Source: Armatimonadota bacterium
GTDB lineage: Bacteria > Armatimonadota > UBA5829 > DTJY01
NCBI GenBank assembly: GCA_025358205.1
Contig: JANYKG010000123.1
Span: 1 to 34,338 of the forward strand
Length of the DNA stretch: 34,338 bases
Reading direction: 5' to 3'
The notes below the pieces were generated by a model that saw only the letters and a list, made by a program, of their open reading frames with translations, was not told the DNA's origin and did no database searches. Numbering within the stretch: the first letter of the stretch is position 1; the number at the start of each line of letters is the position of its first letter. Below, piece by piece: positions 16,476 to 25,241 of this stretch. The position numbers and the translations under genes were made by a program.

Positions 16476-16997
16476 TCAGAATCTGTTATCCTTGATTAGA
16501 TCAAAGACGCCGCGCCTGGGTCTTGCTGCTGGTTGCTCGGCGGGATGCCCGATGGAGATAATGGCGACCGGTGTGAAGTCATCCGGCGCCTTGATCGCTT
16601 CACCGACGAGCTTGGTATCGAACGCGCCCACCCACACTGACGCCAGTCCGAGCGCAGTGGCGGCTAGCTGGGCATATGCCGCCGCGATGGTGGCGTCCTG
16701 CACTGCATAGAGTTCCGCGCCTCGCTTGCCGTACTTCGAGGCGGAACGTCCGTGGTCCGCGCAGAAGACCAGCGATACCGGCGCCTGCATGATGAACTCC
16801 TGGGCGTATGCGGCTTTAGTGAGCGCCTCTTTCGCGGATTCCTCGTTGACTATCACTATCTGATATCCCTGCAGATTCCCTGCTGACGGCGCGGCGTTGA
16901 TGGCGTCCAGTATCTGGCGCATCTCCTGTCTGCCTATCTCCTGATCTTCGTACTTGCGGACAGAGCACCGCTTGTTGATTGCGTCGAAAACATCCAT
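16476..16997 (-). CDS. Nitroreductase-family FMN-dependent oxidoreductase
   Basis: The 173-residue protein has the features of small nitroreductases: the phosphate-contacting KRCSVRKYEDQ near the N-terminus, APSAGNLQGYQIVIV, and a C-terminal GLASVWVGAFD plus VAIISIGHPAEQP. Such proteins bind FMN as dimers and reduce nitro compounds, quinones or enones with NAD(P)H. At this length it is at the short end of the family. ATG has GAGG seven bases upstream. It follows the aminopeptidase stop by nine bases and closes the six-gene MoxR operon. Substrate unknown. Confidence 0.88.
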   Translation of the reverse strand: MDVFDAINKRCSVRKYEDQEIGRQEMRQILDAINAAPSAGNLQGYQIVIVNEESAKEALTKAAYAQEFIMQAPVSLVFCADHGRSASKYGKRGAELYAVQDATIAAAYAQLAATALGLASVWVGAFDTKLVGEAIKAPDDFTPVAIISIGHPAEQPAARPRRGVFDLIKDNRF

Positions 16998-17006
16998 TTT
17001 ATTCCT

Positions 17007-18506
17007 CTATTCTCCCAGTTGCAGGGCTAGTATTGCCAGAGTTCTAACCGCTACGCCGGTCGCGCCCTTGGCCCGGTGCGATTCGCTCTTGTCCAGGTCG
17101 CATGTGCCTGCTATGTCCATATGAACCCAGGGCTTGTCCTCGGCGAATTCCTGCAGGAAAAGGCCCGCAGTGAGCGCGCCGCCGTTTCTGGGGCCGCAGT
17201 TTTTGATATCCGCGATGTCGCTCTTGATGATATCCATGTACTCTGGAGGCAAGGGGAGTTCCCAGACTTGTTCTCCTGCGAGTAGAGCGGCATCGGTCAA
17301 GGCGTCCAGCAGCCACTCATCGTTTCCCATAATGCCGGTGATGTTCGTGCCCAGCGCGACGACGCATGCGCCGGTGAGTGTGGCGATGTCAACCACGTAA
17401 TCGGCGCTCTTTTGCAGAGCGAAAGTCATGGCGTCGGCCAGAATCATGCGCCCTTCGGCGTCGGTGGTCACGATTTCCACCGTCTTGCCGTTGTACATCT
17501 TGATGACGTCGCCCGGCTTGTACGCTGACCCGGACGGCATGTTCTCTGTGGCGGGGATTACGCCGAGGACGTTGATGTTTGGCTTCAGTTCTCCAATCGC
17601 CCGCATCGCGCCGAGTACCGCCGCCGCGCCGCTCATGTCATACTTCATGTCCGCCATGCCGTCCGATGGCTTGATGGATATGCCGCCGCTGTCGAACGTG
17701 ATTCCCTTGCCCACAATGGCCAGGGTCGGTCGGTCATTGGTCTCCGCATCGTAACTGAGTACGATGAGCCTGGGTGGTTCTGCGCTGCCGTTTGCCACGC
17801 TGAGCAGCCCGCCCATCTGCAAAGACTCCATTTCTTCGCGCCCCAGTATCTCCAGCCCGAGTTCATACTCCTCGGAGACAATCCTCGCGTGGTCGGCGAG
17901 TGTGGTGGGCGTCATGATGTTGGAAGGTTCGTTAGCCATCGTGCGCGCGGCGTTTGTCGCTTCGGCCAGAATGCGCCCCTCTTCAGCTCCAGCCGTGACG
18001 TCCTCCATCTTGGCTGAGTCTGATTCAACTATGGTGAACCGGTCAACGGAGTTTTTGTCATCATCAGAGGTCTTGTAGAGATCGCCTTTGTAAAGCCCGA
18101 TGATAGCGCCTTCCACGGTCACTCTGGCGGCGTCGGCAGGTTCGAGTCCGCCGATGCCCGCGCCGTGGACGATGCTCGTGATCGTCTTCGCGCCCTTGTC
18201 ACGCAGGAATCGGGCGGCCGTTCCTGAGGCCTTTGCGATTGCTATGTAGTCGAACTCATCACTCTTGCCAAGCCCCACTACCAGTACACGCTTCGGCTTG
18301 ATTTTGCCGTGGGTGTGCAGAAGCGCAACGCTGTTCGCTTTGCCGGTTATTTCACCGTCCGCCATGAGCTGCGATATCATACCGCCCAGCGCCTTATCAA
18401 CCGCGCCGGTGGCGCCGCCGGGGACGGTGACGCCTTCAAAAAGGTTGACGATCAGTGCGTCACTCTCCACTTCGGTTATCGAGCCATTCTCAACTCTTAT
18501 CTCCAC
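17007..18506 (-). CDS. pepA: Leucyl aminopeptidase, M17 family
   Basis: The 499-residue cytosolic metallopeptidase removes N-terminal residues from peptides. The C-terminal catalytic domain carries the two-metal site: GKGITFDSGGISIKP, ADMKYDMSGAAAVLGAM and VTTDAEGRMILADAM. The last replaces the first Asn of the classical NTDAEGR signature with Thr. GTG at 18506 has AAGGAG six bases upstream; the open frame runs eight codons further to a TTG that has no such site. The N-terminal domain is typical of the family. It lies 30 bp after holA in the same operon. Some PepA proteins also bind DNA; nothing here shows that. Confidence 0.93.
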   Translation of the reverse strand: MEIRVENGSITEVESDALIVNLFEGVTVPGGATGAVDKALGGMISQLMADGEITGKANSVALLHTHGKIKPKRVLVVGLGKSDEFDYIAIAKASGTAARFLRDKGAKTITSIVHGAGIGGLEPADAARVTVEGAIIGLYKGDLYKTSDDDKNSVDRFTIVESDSAKMEDVTAGAEEGRILAEATNAARTMANEPSNIMTPTTLADHARIVSEEYELGLEILGREEMESLQMGGLLSVANGSAEPPRLIVLSYDAETNDRPTLAIVGKGITFDSGGISIKPSDGMADMKYDMSGAAAVLGAMRAIGELKPNINVLGVIPATENMPSGSAYKPGDVIKMYNGKTVEIVTTDAEGRMILADAMTFALQKSADYVVDIATLTGACVVALGTNITGIMGNDEWLLDALTDAALLAGEQVWELPLPPEYMDIIKSDIADIKNCGPRNGGALTAGLFLQEFAEDKPWVHMDIAGTCDLDKSESHRAKGATGVAVRTLAILALQLGE

Positions 18507-18536
18507 ATTATTCTCCTTATCGCTTCTCAATTGTTG

Positions 18537-19667
18537 TTATCGGCCTGCGCGTCTGCTGAGCTTGAAGACCAGCACTTCCAAGTGCAGCCTGGGCGAACCG
18601 GCGCTGTCGCCGATGCCCTTGCAGGCGAGTTCACACGTTAGGATATCCCGCAACGCCTGCTCCAGTTCGTTCTGGGTGAACGACTCTGCCTGTTGCGCCA
18701 GCTTACCCAATTGCCAGTCAGACATCGCAAGCGGGTTCAGCTTTCCGTCGTCCGGCAGCAGTTCCAGCAGATGCTCAGGCACGTTTCCGAGATTACGGAC
18801 GCCCTGCGAACGAAGGAACTTCACTTGCAGCATCATGCGAAAGTGCTTCGCCAGCATGGACAGGAGCTTCAGCACCTCGCTGTCAATCTTGGTGACAGCC
18901 GCCAGGGTTTCGTTCAGCAGGTCAATCGCCTTGTCCGCTCGCCGCGCGCCCAGAGCGTCAATCAGCGGGAACGTGCGCTCTTCGGGTGACTTGATAATAA
19001 CCTCATCCACATCATCGAGTGTGATTCTGTCTCTGTCGCCAATGTAGGTTGCCAGCTTCATAACCTCAGTTGGCACGGATGCGGGATTCGAGGCGAGCGA
19101 GTACGAGAGGCTCTGAAGCGCGGGTGGGTCAATCTTCTTGCCGGTGGTCTGCACTGCTTTTGCGACCATGCTAGATAAGGTCTCCGTCTTCATTTTTGCA
19201 AAGTCCACGACCTTGCCGTGTGCGGTTACCGCCTTCTTGATTTCAGGCTGCAGACCTTTCTTCCGTTTCTTTGCCGTGCCGTCTTCCGCCTCATCATCGT
19301 CTTTCGCCTTGCCACGCGCGCTCGCGGCGTCTTCGCTGGTGGTCATAATCAGGCAGCTCATAGGCCCCATCTTGGGAATGAATGCGGCGACAAGTACCTG
19401 ATCAGCAGGGGCTAGTCGGTCAATGCGGCTGACCACTACCACCTTCTTCTCGGATGAAAGCGGCAGCGTCATTACCGCGCCGATTATGCCTTCTGCGGAC
19501 GCGTCATCACCCTCGAATCTGGATAGGTCAAACATCTCGCTGCCCGAATCAACTTTATCGGCGATCAGTTTGCCGACCTCAGCGTCACGCCGCGAGTCCA
19601 CCTGTCCGGTGAAGAGATGTACGTCTCGTGTCTGTGTTTCTTTCTTCTTTGCTGGGGCTGGTGTCAT
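18537..19667 (-). CDS. holA: DNA polymerase III, delta subunit
   Basis: This 376-residue protein matches the clamp-loader subunit delta that opens the sliding clamp. Visible parts are the N-terminal HLFTGQVDSRRDAEV with FDLSRFEGDDAS, the KKVVVVSRIDRL strand, the domain 2 region EVMKLATYIGDRDRITLDDVDEVI, and the C-terminal helical collar with LLSMLAKHFRMMLQVK and LREVLTCELACKGIG-like helix. A highly charged insert at about 112-145 (KAKDDDEAEDGTAKKRKKG) is unusual and probably a flexible loop. Its ATG overlaps the transglutaminase stop (ATGA). A replication gene in a MoxR/DUF58 operon is odd and probably reflects neighbourhood rather than function. Confidence 0.85.
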   Translation of the reverse strand: MTPAPAKKKETQTRDVHLFTGQVDSRRDAEVGKLIADKVDSGSEMFDLSRFEGDDASAEGIIGAVMTLPLSSEKKVVVVSRIDRLAPADQVLVAAFIPKMGPMSCLIMTTSEDAASARGKAKDDDEAEDGTAKKRKKGLQPEIKKAVTAHGKVVDFAKMKTETLSSMVAKAVQTTGKKIDPPALQSLSYSLASNPASVPTEVMKLATYIGDRDRITLDDVDEVIIKSPEERTFPLIDALGARRADKAIDLLNETLAAVTKIDSEVLKLLSMLAKHFRMMLQVKFLRSQGVRNLGNVPEHLLELLPDDGKLNPLAMSDWQLGKLAQQAESFTQNELEQALRDILTCELACKGIGDSAGSPRLHLEVLVFKLSRRAGR

Positions 19668-21811
19668 GAAGTTCCGTTCTGCGGCAGCAGGTTAGCCTTT
19701 CTGGCGGTTTTCAGGATTCGCCCTATCTCATTTATGGTTTGCGCCATGGCTGCCACTCTATCCGCCGATGGTTCGCGCGGTGAATATCTGAATTCTACAA
19801 GATCGGCGGTCACCGCGTCTACTGCCGCAGACAATTCTTTCAGATCCGCACCCATGTTTATGGTGACTTGATCGGCGAACTCGATGGGAGTTGTGGACGG
19901 TTTCTTCGGATAACCGACTCTGGCCAGCAGATCGCACATTCGCCGATAGTGTCTTGATATCTCAGCGGTGACGGCATCCTGAGGCGATGGGCGCCGCGCG
20001 TGCCTGAGACTTATCAGCCTATCAACCACTTCGCTCTTGATGAGATAAGCGATCAGCGCCAGGATGATGATGGAGAAGGAGAGCGTAGTGCGGTCAGCCA
20101 CAAACAGACCCCACAATTCGCGAAGTCTTGATAGCGGGCCAGCCTGTTCGCCTGATGGCGTGGCATCAAACTCCACCCAACCATATCCTGGGAAGTAAAG
20201 CTCCGCCCAGGCGTGGCGGTCTTTTGCGAGTACATGGTACAAGCCGTCCTCGGCGGGTGCGTCTTCCGGTGCAAATCCGGTGACCCACCTGGCGGGAATG
20301 CCAATCTGCCGCGCCATAATCACCATTGAACTTGCGAAGATGTCGCAGTAACCCCGCTTTGATTTGAAGAGGAAGAATGTGATGGCGTCCTCATTAGCAG
20401 GAGCGGCGCCTGCGCCGGTATCGTAAGTGTAGCTCTGTGCAAGGTAGTTGCGTATTGCGAGGGCCTTGCGATAGGGATTCGGCTCGTTGGTGGTTATACG
20501 CTCTGCCAGCCGCTGTGATTGCCAGGATGAATCCGGGATGCCCAGATATCGGGACTTGATGAGTTCAGGGTAATTCTGACCGGCGGCGCTGAGCTGTCGC
20601 AGCGTGGCTGTGCTGACTCTGGATGTAGCTGTGTATGTTGACTTGGGGCCGTATGCCGATGGCGACTCAATCCGGCTGCCGTATCGCAGAACGGGCACCC
20701 AGTTGCCGTAGCGACGGATGGGTTGGGTTGCTCTGAACTTAATACTGAGTGGTTGTGCCGCCGCGAACACCGTGTGATAGTAGCCGCTTACCACTGTGAA
20801 TGTCTGCTCCACGCGCCGTGTGGCTTTCCCTGTCTCGTAGAGTGGACTAGCAGGCAGACGGAACGTGCTGCGTGAGGTCGGCTTGTAGGGACCTTTTGGG
20901 TTCTCCATCGGGCGTAACCGCTTCTGCTCATTCGGCCCCAATTCGGTGACCCAACCCTGGCCAGTATACTTGTTATAAGTTCTCCCACGCCACAGCAGCG
21001 GCTGATCACATTTCACTGTCATGAGTTCCTGGTTGCTTAGATTGACCGGGCCGGTAGCCACAGAAACATACTCTTCGCCGACCAACTGCTCTACAATCTG
21101 GCTGGAGCTAAATGGCGATAGCGGTCGGGCAAACGAGTTCACCAGTATTGGGTATAGAAGGGTGCCAAGGGCGATTCCCACAACCATAGCGGCCAGTGTG
21201 ACGCTTGCGGTGAGACCAATGTGTATCTTGGCGTTACCTGCCGAAATCCTCAGTCGTCCGATGGTTCCGGGGGAATCCGACTGGTACGCCAGCGCGTTTT
21301 CTTTTATAAGTATGAAGGATCCAAGCGTAAGAAACAGCCCGAAGTAGATCAATGCTTCCGTGTCCGGTGCAAACGTGGCGGTCAGACCAATCAGACTGAG
21401 CGCCGGGACGCACATGAAGAGCACGGCGCGATCGTATGAAAGACGGAAGCTGCACGCCACCATCAGCCAGACCAGCATGGTGCCCATAAACATATCAGAA
21501 GTCTGCGTGACCTGATCCGGCAGCATGGCAGAGCGGGAGTTTGGCATGGCCAGCACTGTCGCGAGAAGGATCAAGAGCATTGCCAGAACTATTGCTTCTG
21601 ATCCGGACTTCTTCAACAGCCCCGCGCGCACGGCATAACTGACGCAGAAGCCGATGAAGACCAGCCCTATCGCGGCCAGCATGAAGCCATTGTTGACCAC
21701 CACCGTATTGAAGCACGCCAAACCCAGCGCGCTGGCGGCAAACGCTGCGGCATAGAATGCGGTGCGCTCTCGCATCTCAGGCTTTATGCAGATGTTACGT
21801 AGAGTAGTCAT
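19664..21811 (-). CDS. Membrane transglutaminase-like protein, TgpA type
   Basis: The 715-residue protein has about six to seven membrane segments in the first 230 residues (DUF3488-like), an extracytoplasmic transglutaminase-like core, another membrane segment at about 590-615 (LSFSIIILALIAYLI) and a cytoplasmic C-terminal DUF4129-like tail. The catalytic Cys, His and Asp are visible in KRGYCDIFASS, DRHAWAELYFPGYG and WVEFDATP. This layout is known from TgpA-family proteins, which usually sit beside MoxR and DUF58 genes, as here. ATG at 21811 overlaps the DUF58 gene by 17 bases; a second ATG at 21775 has no better SD. The substrate is unknown; a cell-envelope protease or crosslinking role is likely. 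Confidence 0.88.
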   Translation of the reverse strand: MTTLRNICIKPEMRERTAFYAAAFAASALGLACFNTVVVNNGFMLAAIGLVFIGFCVSYAVRAGLLKKSGSEAIVLAMLLILLATVLAMPNSRSAMLPDQVTQTSDMFMGTMLVWLMVACSFRLSYDRAVLFMCVPALSLIGLTATFAPDTEALIYFGLFLTLGSFILIKENALAYQSDSPGTIGRLRISAGNAKIHIGLTASVTLAAMVVGIALGTLLYPILVNSFARPLSPFSSSQIVEQLVGEEYVSVATGPVNLSNQELMTVKCDQPLLWRGRTYNKYTGQGWVTELGPNEQKRLRPMENPKGPYKPTSRSTFRLPASPLYETGKATRRVEQTFTVVSGYYHTVFAAAQPLSIKFRATQPIRRYGNWVPVLRYGSRIESPSAYGPKSTYTATSRVSTATLRQLSAAGQNYPELIKSRYLGIPDSSWQSQRLAERITTNEPNPYRKALAIRNYLAQSYTYDTGAGAAPANEDAITFFLFKSKRGYCDIFASSMVIMARQIGIPARWVTGFAPEDAPAEDGLYHVLAKDRHAWAELYFPGYGWVEFDATPSGEQAGPLSRLRELWGLFVADRTTLSFSIIILALIAYLIKSEVVDRLISLRHARRPSPQDAVTAEISRHYRRMCDLLARVGYPKKPSTTPIEFADQVTINMGADLKELSAAVDAVTADLVEFRYSPREPSADRVAAMAQTINEIGRILKTARKANLLPQNGTS

Positions 21812-22997
21812 ACTTCACTCGACCTTCGATGGACTTGGCGGAGCACTCTACCACGGTTACTCTCATGCCTGATACCAACAACCTTGAATCCAGGAGATCG
21901 TCTTGCCTGCCGATTCCTTCTCCGATGTCCAGCGCCACCATATGTAACTCTACACCCTTGGGTGAGAGCATCTGAGCGACGGCAGACAGGTTTTTGTCAA
22001 TTTTTGAGCTTATGCAGATCACCTCAGAGTCTCTGGCGACGGTATCCATCCGGCTTGTCAGTAGGTCAGAGAGCGATTCCGAATGATCTGCCTTCAGCCT
22101 TGCGAGGGAATCCAGGATGGCGTAGAGTTGGTGAAGCCCTGTGGCTGAGAACGATGACTGGCCTTCTACTCCGCTGCAGAGAAGCCTTGCCGCACTGCCC
22201 ATGCCTATCGCACGTTCCGCGATCCCGGCGGCGATCCTGATGGAATACTCAAGCGATGAGTACCGGCCTGGGTGAACCTCTGAATCGCGTGAGAGGTCAA
22301 TGGCGATGATCGTGTCCTGTGCGCGGCGATGCTCGAACTCGATGACGTTCAGCCGCCCGTGGCGCGCGGTGGACGGCCAGTGGACGCGCCGGAGTTCGTC
22401 ACCGTGTTGGTACTCTCGCACGCCGTGAAAGTCCGTGCCGCCGCCTCTGACGCCGCTGCCCTCATACTGATACTCGCCAAAGCTTCCCGCTCCACCGGTG
22501 CGCAACTCGGCGACCTCCAGGGGTTTCGGTAGGACGACCATTCGGTTGAATAGAGGATACTCGCAGGTGAACATGAAGAAACCCAGCGGGTCGGATACTC
22601 TGACCTTCAGCGGCCCCAGCGTGAAATCCCCCCGGTTGTTGGCGGATGCGGTGTACGTAACGGAAGCATCATCGGTTTCCTGGTTCTGCGATAGGCGTTC
22701 TTCGTTCATGCTGAAGAACTCGGGGAGTACGTCGTGTACCTCCATCGGACCTAGCATGCCGCTGTTTCCGTGAACGCGGATGATGATGCTGATCGGCTCA
22801 TCCTCACGGGCGTACTCGGGAGCCTCGCGGGTGCAGCGCAGATTCTTGACTGAGTACCGACCTACGATGTATGAGGCTATGGGCAGACAGGCTACGGCAG
22901 CCGACATGATGTACAGCTCGCCAAACCGCAGAATTGCGGAAACCACGAGCAGGAAAAGCGCCGCTACTGCAACTGTTATTAGCTTCATCGAGGACAA
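21795..22997 (-). CDS. DUF58 domain protein (vWA-like), membrane-anchored
   Basis: The 400-residue protein has two membrane segments at about 5-50 (AVAALFLLVVSAIL and MSAAVACLPIASYI), a beta-rich linker and the DUF58 signature GSGVRGGGTDFHGVREYQHGDELRRVHW followed by a vWA-like region with IIAIDLSRDSE. DUF58 proteins are encoded with MoxR ATPases and are thought to be their targets, as adaptors or metal-binding partners. The TTG at 22997 has GAGGTG seven bases upstream; the ATG three codons later is 16 bases away from it, so TTG is preferred. It lies between the MoxR and transglutaminase genes. Confidence 0.87.
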   Translation of the reverse strand: MSSMKLITVAVAALFLLVVSAILRFGELYIMSAAVACLPIASYIVGRYSVKNLRCTREAPEYAREDEPISIIIRVHGNSGMLGPMEVHDVLPEFFSMNEERLSQNQETDDASVTYTASANNRGDFTLGPLKVRVSDPLGFFMFTCEYPLFNRMVVLPKPLEVAELRTGGAGSFGEYQYEGSGVRGGGTDFHGVREYQHGDELRRVHWPSTARHGRLNVIEFEHRRAQDTIIAIDLSRDSEVHPGRYSSLEYSIRIAAGIAERAIGMGSAARLLCSGVEGQSSFSATGLHQLYAILDSLARLKADHSESLSDLLTSRMDTVARDSEVICISSKIDKNLSAVAQMLSPKGVELHMVALDIGEGIGRQDDLLDSRLLVSGMRVTVVECSAKSIEGRVKYDYST

Positions 22998-23025
22998 TTA
23001 TGCACCTCGTTCACCCATGCGGGAC

Positions 23026-23976
23026 TTAGCACGGCACCGCGACCGAGTCCATGATCTCTGTGACAACCGTTCTCGGCGTGATGTTCTTGATCCTGGCCTC
23101 AGGCTTCAAGATCAGCCTGTGCGCCAGTACCGGTACAGTCAGCGCCTTCACGTCGTCAGGCATTACGTAGTCGCGTCCGCTGATGGCAGCGTATGACCGG
23201 GCCGCGTGTGAGAGGTTCAGCGAACCCCTGGGGCTGGCTCCGAGCGTGACCATTGGGTGCGTCCGCGTGGTCGCCGTCAGCTCCACTATGTAGTCGCGGA
23301 TGGCCGGAGCCATATGAATGCCCTGTGCGGCCTTCTGGAGTTCCACTATCTCCTCCAGCGTGAGAATTGTGCGAACCCCGGCCAGAGGGTGAATGCCCGT
23401 CTGACTGTCCAGTATGCGCGATTCTTCGGCGGATTCGGGATAGCCCATTGAGAGCCGGATCATGAACCGGTCGAGTTGCGCTTCCGGCAGCGGATAGGTG
23501 CCGTGGCTCTCGATGGTGTTTTCGGTGGCGATCACGAAGAACGGCGCGGGCAGGGGATAGGTCATGCCGTCCGCGGTCACCTGACGCTCTTCCATGCACT
23601 CCAGGAGGCTGGATTGGGTCTTCGGCGTCGCACGGTTGATCTCGTCCGCCAGCACAAACTGAGCGAATATCGGGCCGCGCCGGAACTCGAACTCCGAGGT
23701 TTTCTGGTTGAATATGGATGTGCCGGTCACGTCCGAAGGAAGCAGATCGGGCGTGAACTGTATGCGCTTGAACGAACAGCCCAGTGCTTTTGCGAGCGAC
23801 TTTGCCAGTGTGGTCTTGCCCACGCCCGGCACGTCGTCAATGAGGATATGGCCGTTTGACACGATGGACGTCAGCGCCATTCGGATGATATCCCGTTTGC
23901 CGATGATGACGGTCTCCACCTCATCAATCACCTGGTTGATTTTGCCTTGGATTTCCGCGAAGTCGGTAGTAGTCAT
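23026..23976 (-). CDS. MoxR-family AAA+ ATPase
   Basis: The 316-residue ATPase has Walker A GVGKTTLAKS (about 51-60), Walker B FVLADEINRA (about 107-116), the sensor region FFVIATENTIESHGTYPLPEAQLDRFMIRL and the C-terminal lid with GASPRGSLNLSHAARSYAAI, all hallmarks of MoxR proteins. They act as chaperone-like remodelling motors for vWA-containing partners. The start at 23976 follows AAGGGG about 12 bases upstream, rather distant. It opens the operon, with the promoter at 24019-24047. The expected partner is the DUF58 protein next to it. Confidence 0.93.
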   Translation of the reverse strand: MTTTDFAEIQGKINQVIDEVETVIIGKRDIIRMALTSIVSNGHILIDDVPGVGKTTLAKSLAKALGCSFKRIQFTPDLLPSDVTGTSIFNQKTSEFEFRRGPIFAQFVLADEINRATPKTQSSLLECMEERQVTADGMTYPLPAPFFVIATENTIESHGTYPLPEAQLDRFMIRLSMGYPESAEESRILDSQTGIHPLAGVRTILTLEEIVELQKAAQGIHMAPAIRDYIVELTATTRTHPMVTLGASPRGSLNLSHAARSYAAISGRDYVMPDDVKALTVPVLAHRLILKPEARIKNITPRTVVTEIMDSVAVPC

Positions 23977-24018
23977 AGTTGCTTCATCCCCTTATGTGTC
24001 CGATGTCCATGATGCCTT

Positions 24019-24047
24019 ACTCTATCATCGGCGCTGATGTGTGTCAA
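24019..24047 (-). promoter_or_regulatory. Promoter of the MoxR operon
   Basis: On the minus strand TTGACA (24047-24042), 17 bp, TAGAGT (24024-24019) with a TGA extension directly before the -10. It is 22 bp downstream of repeat element A. Confidence 0.65.
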
Positions 24048-24069
24048 ACCGGTGGTCTGGTTGGTTGTT

Positions 24070-24131
24070 ACGTATATGACTGCTTTTGGGCGAAGTAAGT
24101 TTCGTGTTTGATGGGGTATTGATGGGTAATC
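24070..24131 (-). repeat. 62-bp repeat element, copy A (upstream of the MoxR promoter)
   Basis: Read on the minus strand it contains ATTACCCA, ACGAAACTTACTT and GCAGTCATA. It matches copy B (25142-25203) at 48 of 62 positions without gaps, and ends 10 bp after the stop of the pentapeptide gene. It could be a regulator-binding region, an RNA element or a relic of a duplication. Confidence 0.65.
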
Positions 24132-24140
24132 GGTGGATTG

Positions 24141-25055
24141 TCAGCGTGCGGCGCTATCCTTGACTGCATCTAGCACATTGGATCCGCTCTTGCTGGAATT
24201 GTGCAGATCAGACGTGAACAGGTCGGTGGCGCCTGATGCGGCGGTATCCAGGTATGTATGTGTTAGGCTCGCATCTGTCAACGCCGCGCCCGTCAGGTCG
24301 GCACCGCGCAGTCGTGCCCCGGTCAAGTTAGCGCGGCCAAGGTTAGCGTTTCTCAGGTCGGCTCCCACAAGGAAGGCCCCCCTGAGATCCGCGGCGGTCA
24401 GGTCTGCGCCCGTCAGCTTGGCATGCCCCATGTTGGCGTTTCTCAGATCGGCGCCGCGCAGCTTCACATCACGCATATTGGCGTGCCACAGACTGCAGTA
24501 CATCAGGAACGCACCGCTCAGATCGGCATCTGTCAGGTTGGCTCCGTTAAGCTCTGCACCGCCCAGTTGCGTACCGACTGATTCCGCGCATCCCAGTCTG
24601 GCGCCTCTCAGGTTGGCACCCTCTAGATTGGCATCATACAGCTCGGCGCCTCTCAGTTGTGCGCCGTGCATGTCGGCACCGTGCATAGTGGTACCTTTCA
24701 GATACGCGTCGCTCAGGCTGGTTCCGCTTAGGTCAGCGCTAGTCAGGTTAGCGTTGCTCAGATCGGCACCATCCAGGTTGGCATTAGTGAGGTCAGCACC
24801 AGTGAGTTCGGCGTCTCTCAGATGGGCGCTGTGCAGGTCGGCATTTTTCAGGTCGGCGTCGTCCAATCTGAGGTGTTTTCTCAGGGCACTCGCCACAGCG
24901 GACCTTACTGTCTTGCCGGAGCAAATAACGGCGCCGGTTCGCCGATTCTTCACCTCCACCCGAGTGTGTGACCTGGTGTAGAGCGTGAAGCTGGTATAGA
25001 CCGTGAAGCTCGTAATTGCGGCTATGCCGAGTATGAGAAACGTAGTGAGTTTCAA
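24141..25055 (-). CDS. Membrane-anchored pentapeptide-repeat protein
   Basis: The 304-residue protein has an N-terminal anchor (about 4-22, TTFLILGIAAITSFTVYTSF), a short linker with RVEVKNRRTGAVIC, a helix SAVASALRKHLRLDD, and then about 38 tandem A(D/N)Lxx units up to about residue 270. Pentapeptide repeats form a right-handed square beta-helix. The unit is the classical A(D/N)LXX with central Leu, and Cys occurs only twice or so. I prefer TTG at 25055, which has AAGGAG ten bases upstream; the open frame begins at 25094. Large pentapeptide proteins include DNA-gyrase mimics, but most have no known role. It is flanked by two copies of a 62-bp element, and no other gene is near. Confidence 0.85.
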   Translation of the reverse strand: MKLTTFLILGIAAITSFTVYTSFTLYTRSHTRVEVKNRRTGAVICSGKTVRSAVASALRKHLRLDDADLKNADLHSAHLRDAELTGADLTNANLDGADLSNANLTSADLSGTSLSDAYLKGTTMHGADMHGAQLRGAELYDANLEGANLRGARLGCAESVGTQLGGAELNGANLTDADLSGAFLMYCSLWHANMRDVKLRGADLRNANMGHAKLTGADLTAADLRGAFLVGADLRNANLGRANLTGARLRGADLTGAALTDASLTHTYLDTAASGATDLFTSDLHNSSKSGSNVLDAVKDSAAR

Positions 25056-25141
25056 CGTGTAGTTGCTCCTTCCCACAGATATTAAGTGCGCCACGAAATG
25101 TCAGCATTCCTCCCGTGCAGCTGTCAGTGCGATTGGCAACC

Positions 25142-25203
25142 ACATCTATGACTGCTCTGGCGCTAAGTAAGTTTCGTATTCCAAGCGGTATTCGTGGGTA
25201 ATT
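25142..25203 (-). repeat. 62-bp repeat element, copy B (upstream of the pentapeptide gene)
   Basis: Same orientation as copy A, with the same conserved blocks ATTACCCA, ACGAAACTTACTT and GCAGTCATA. It lies about 87 bp upstream of the TTG start. I found no convincing promoter between it and the gene; CTGACA-N17-TATCTG near 25085-25107 is weak. Confidence 0.65.
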
Positions 25204-25241
25204 GAAGGAAAGGGCACCGGCTCGGACGAAAGATAAGGGAA

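Noticed and set aside
24133-24981. 282-aa plus-strand frame opposite the pentapeptide gene
   Set aside because: A 15-base repeat keeps all frames open; the product is a Ser/Arg/Pro-rich low-complexity string.
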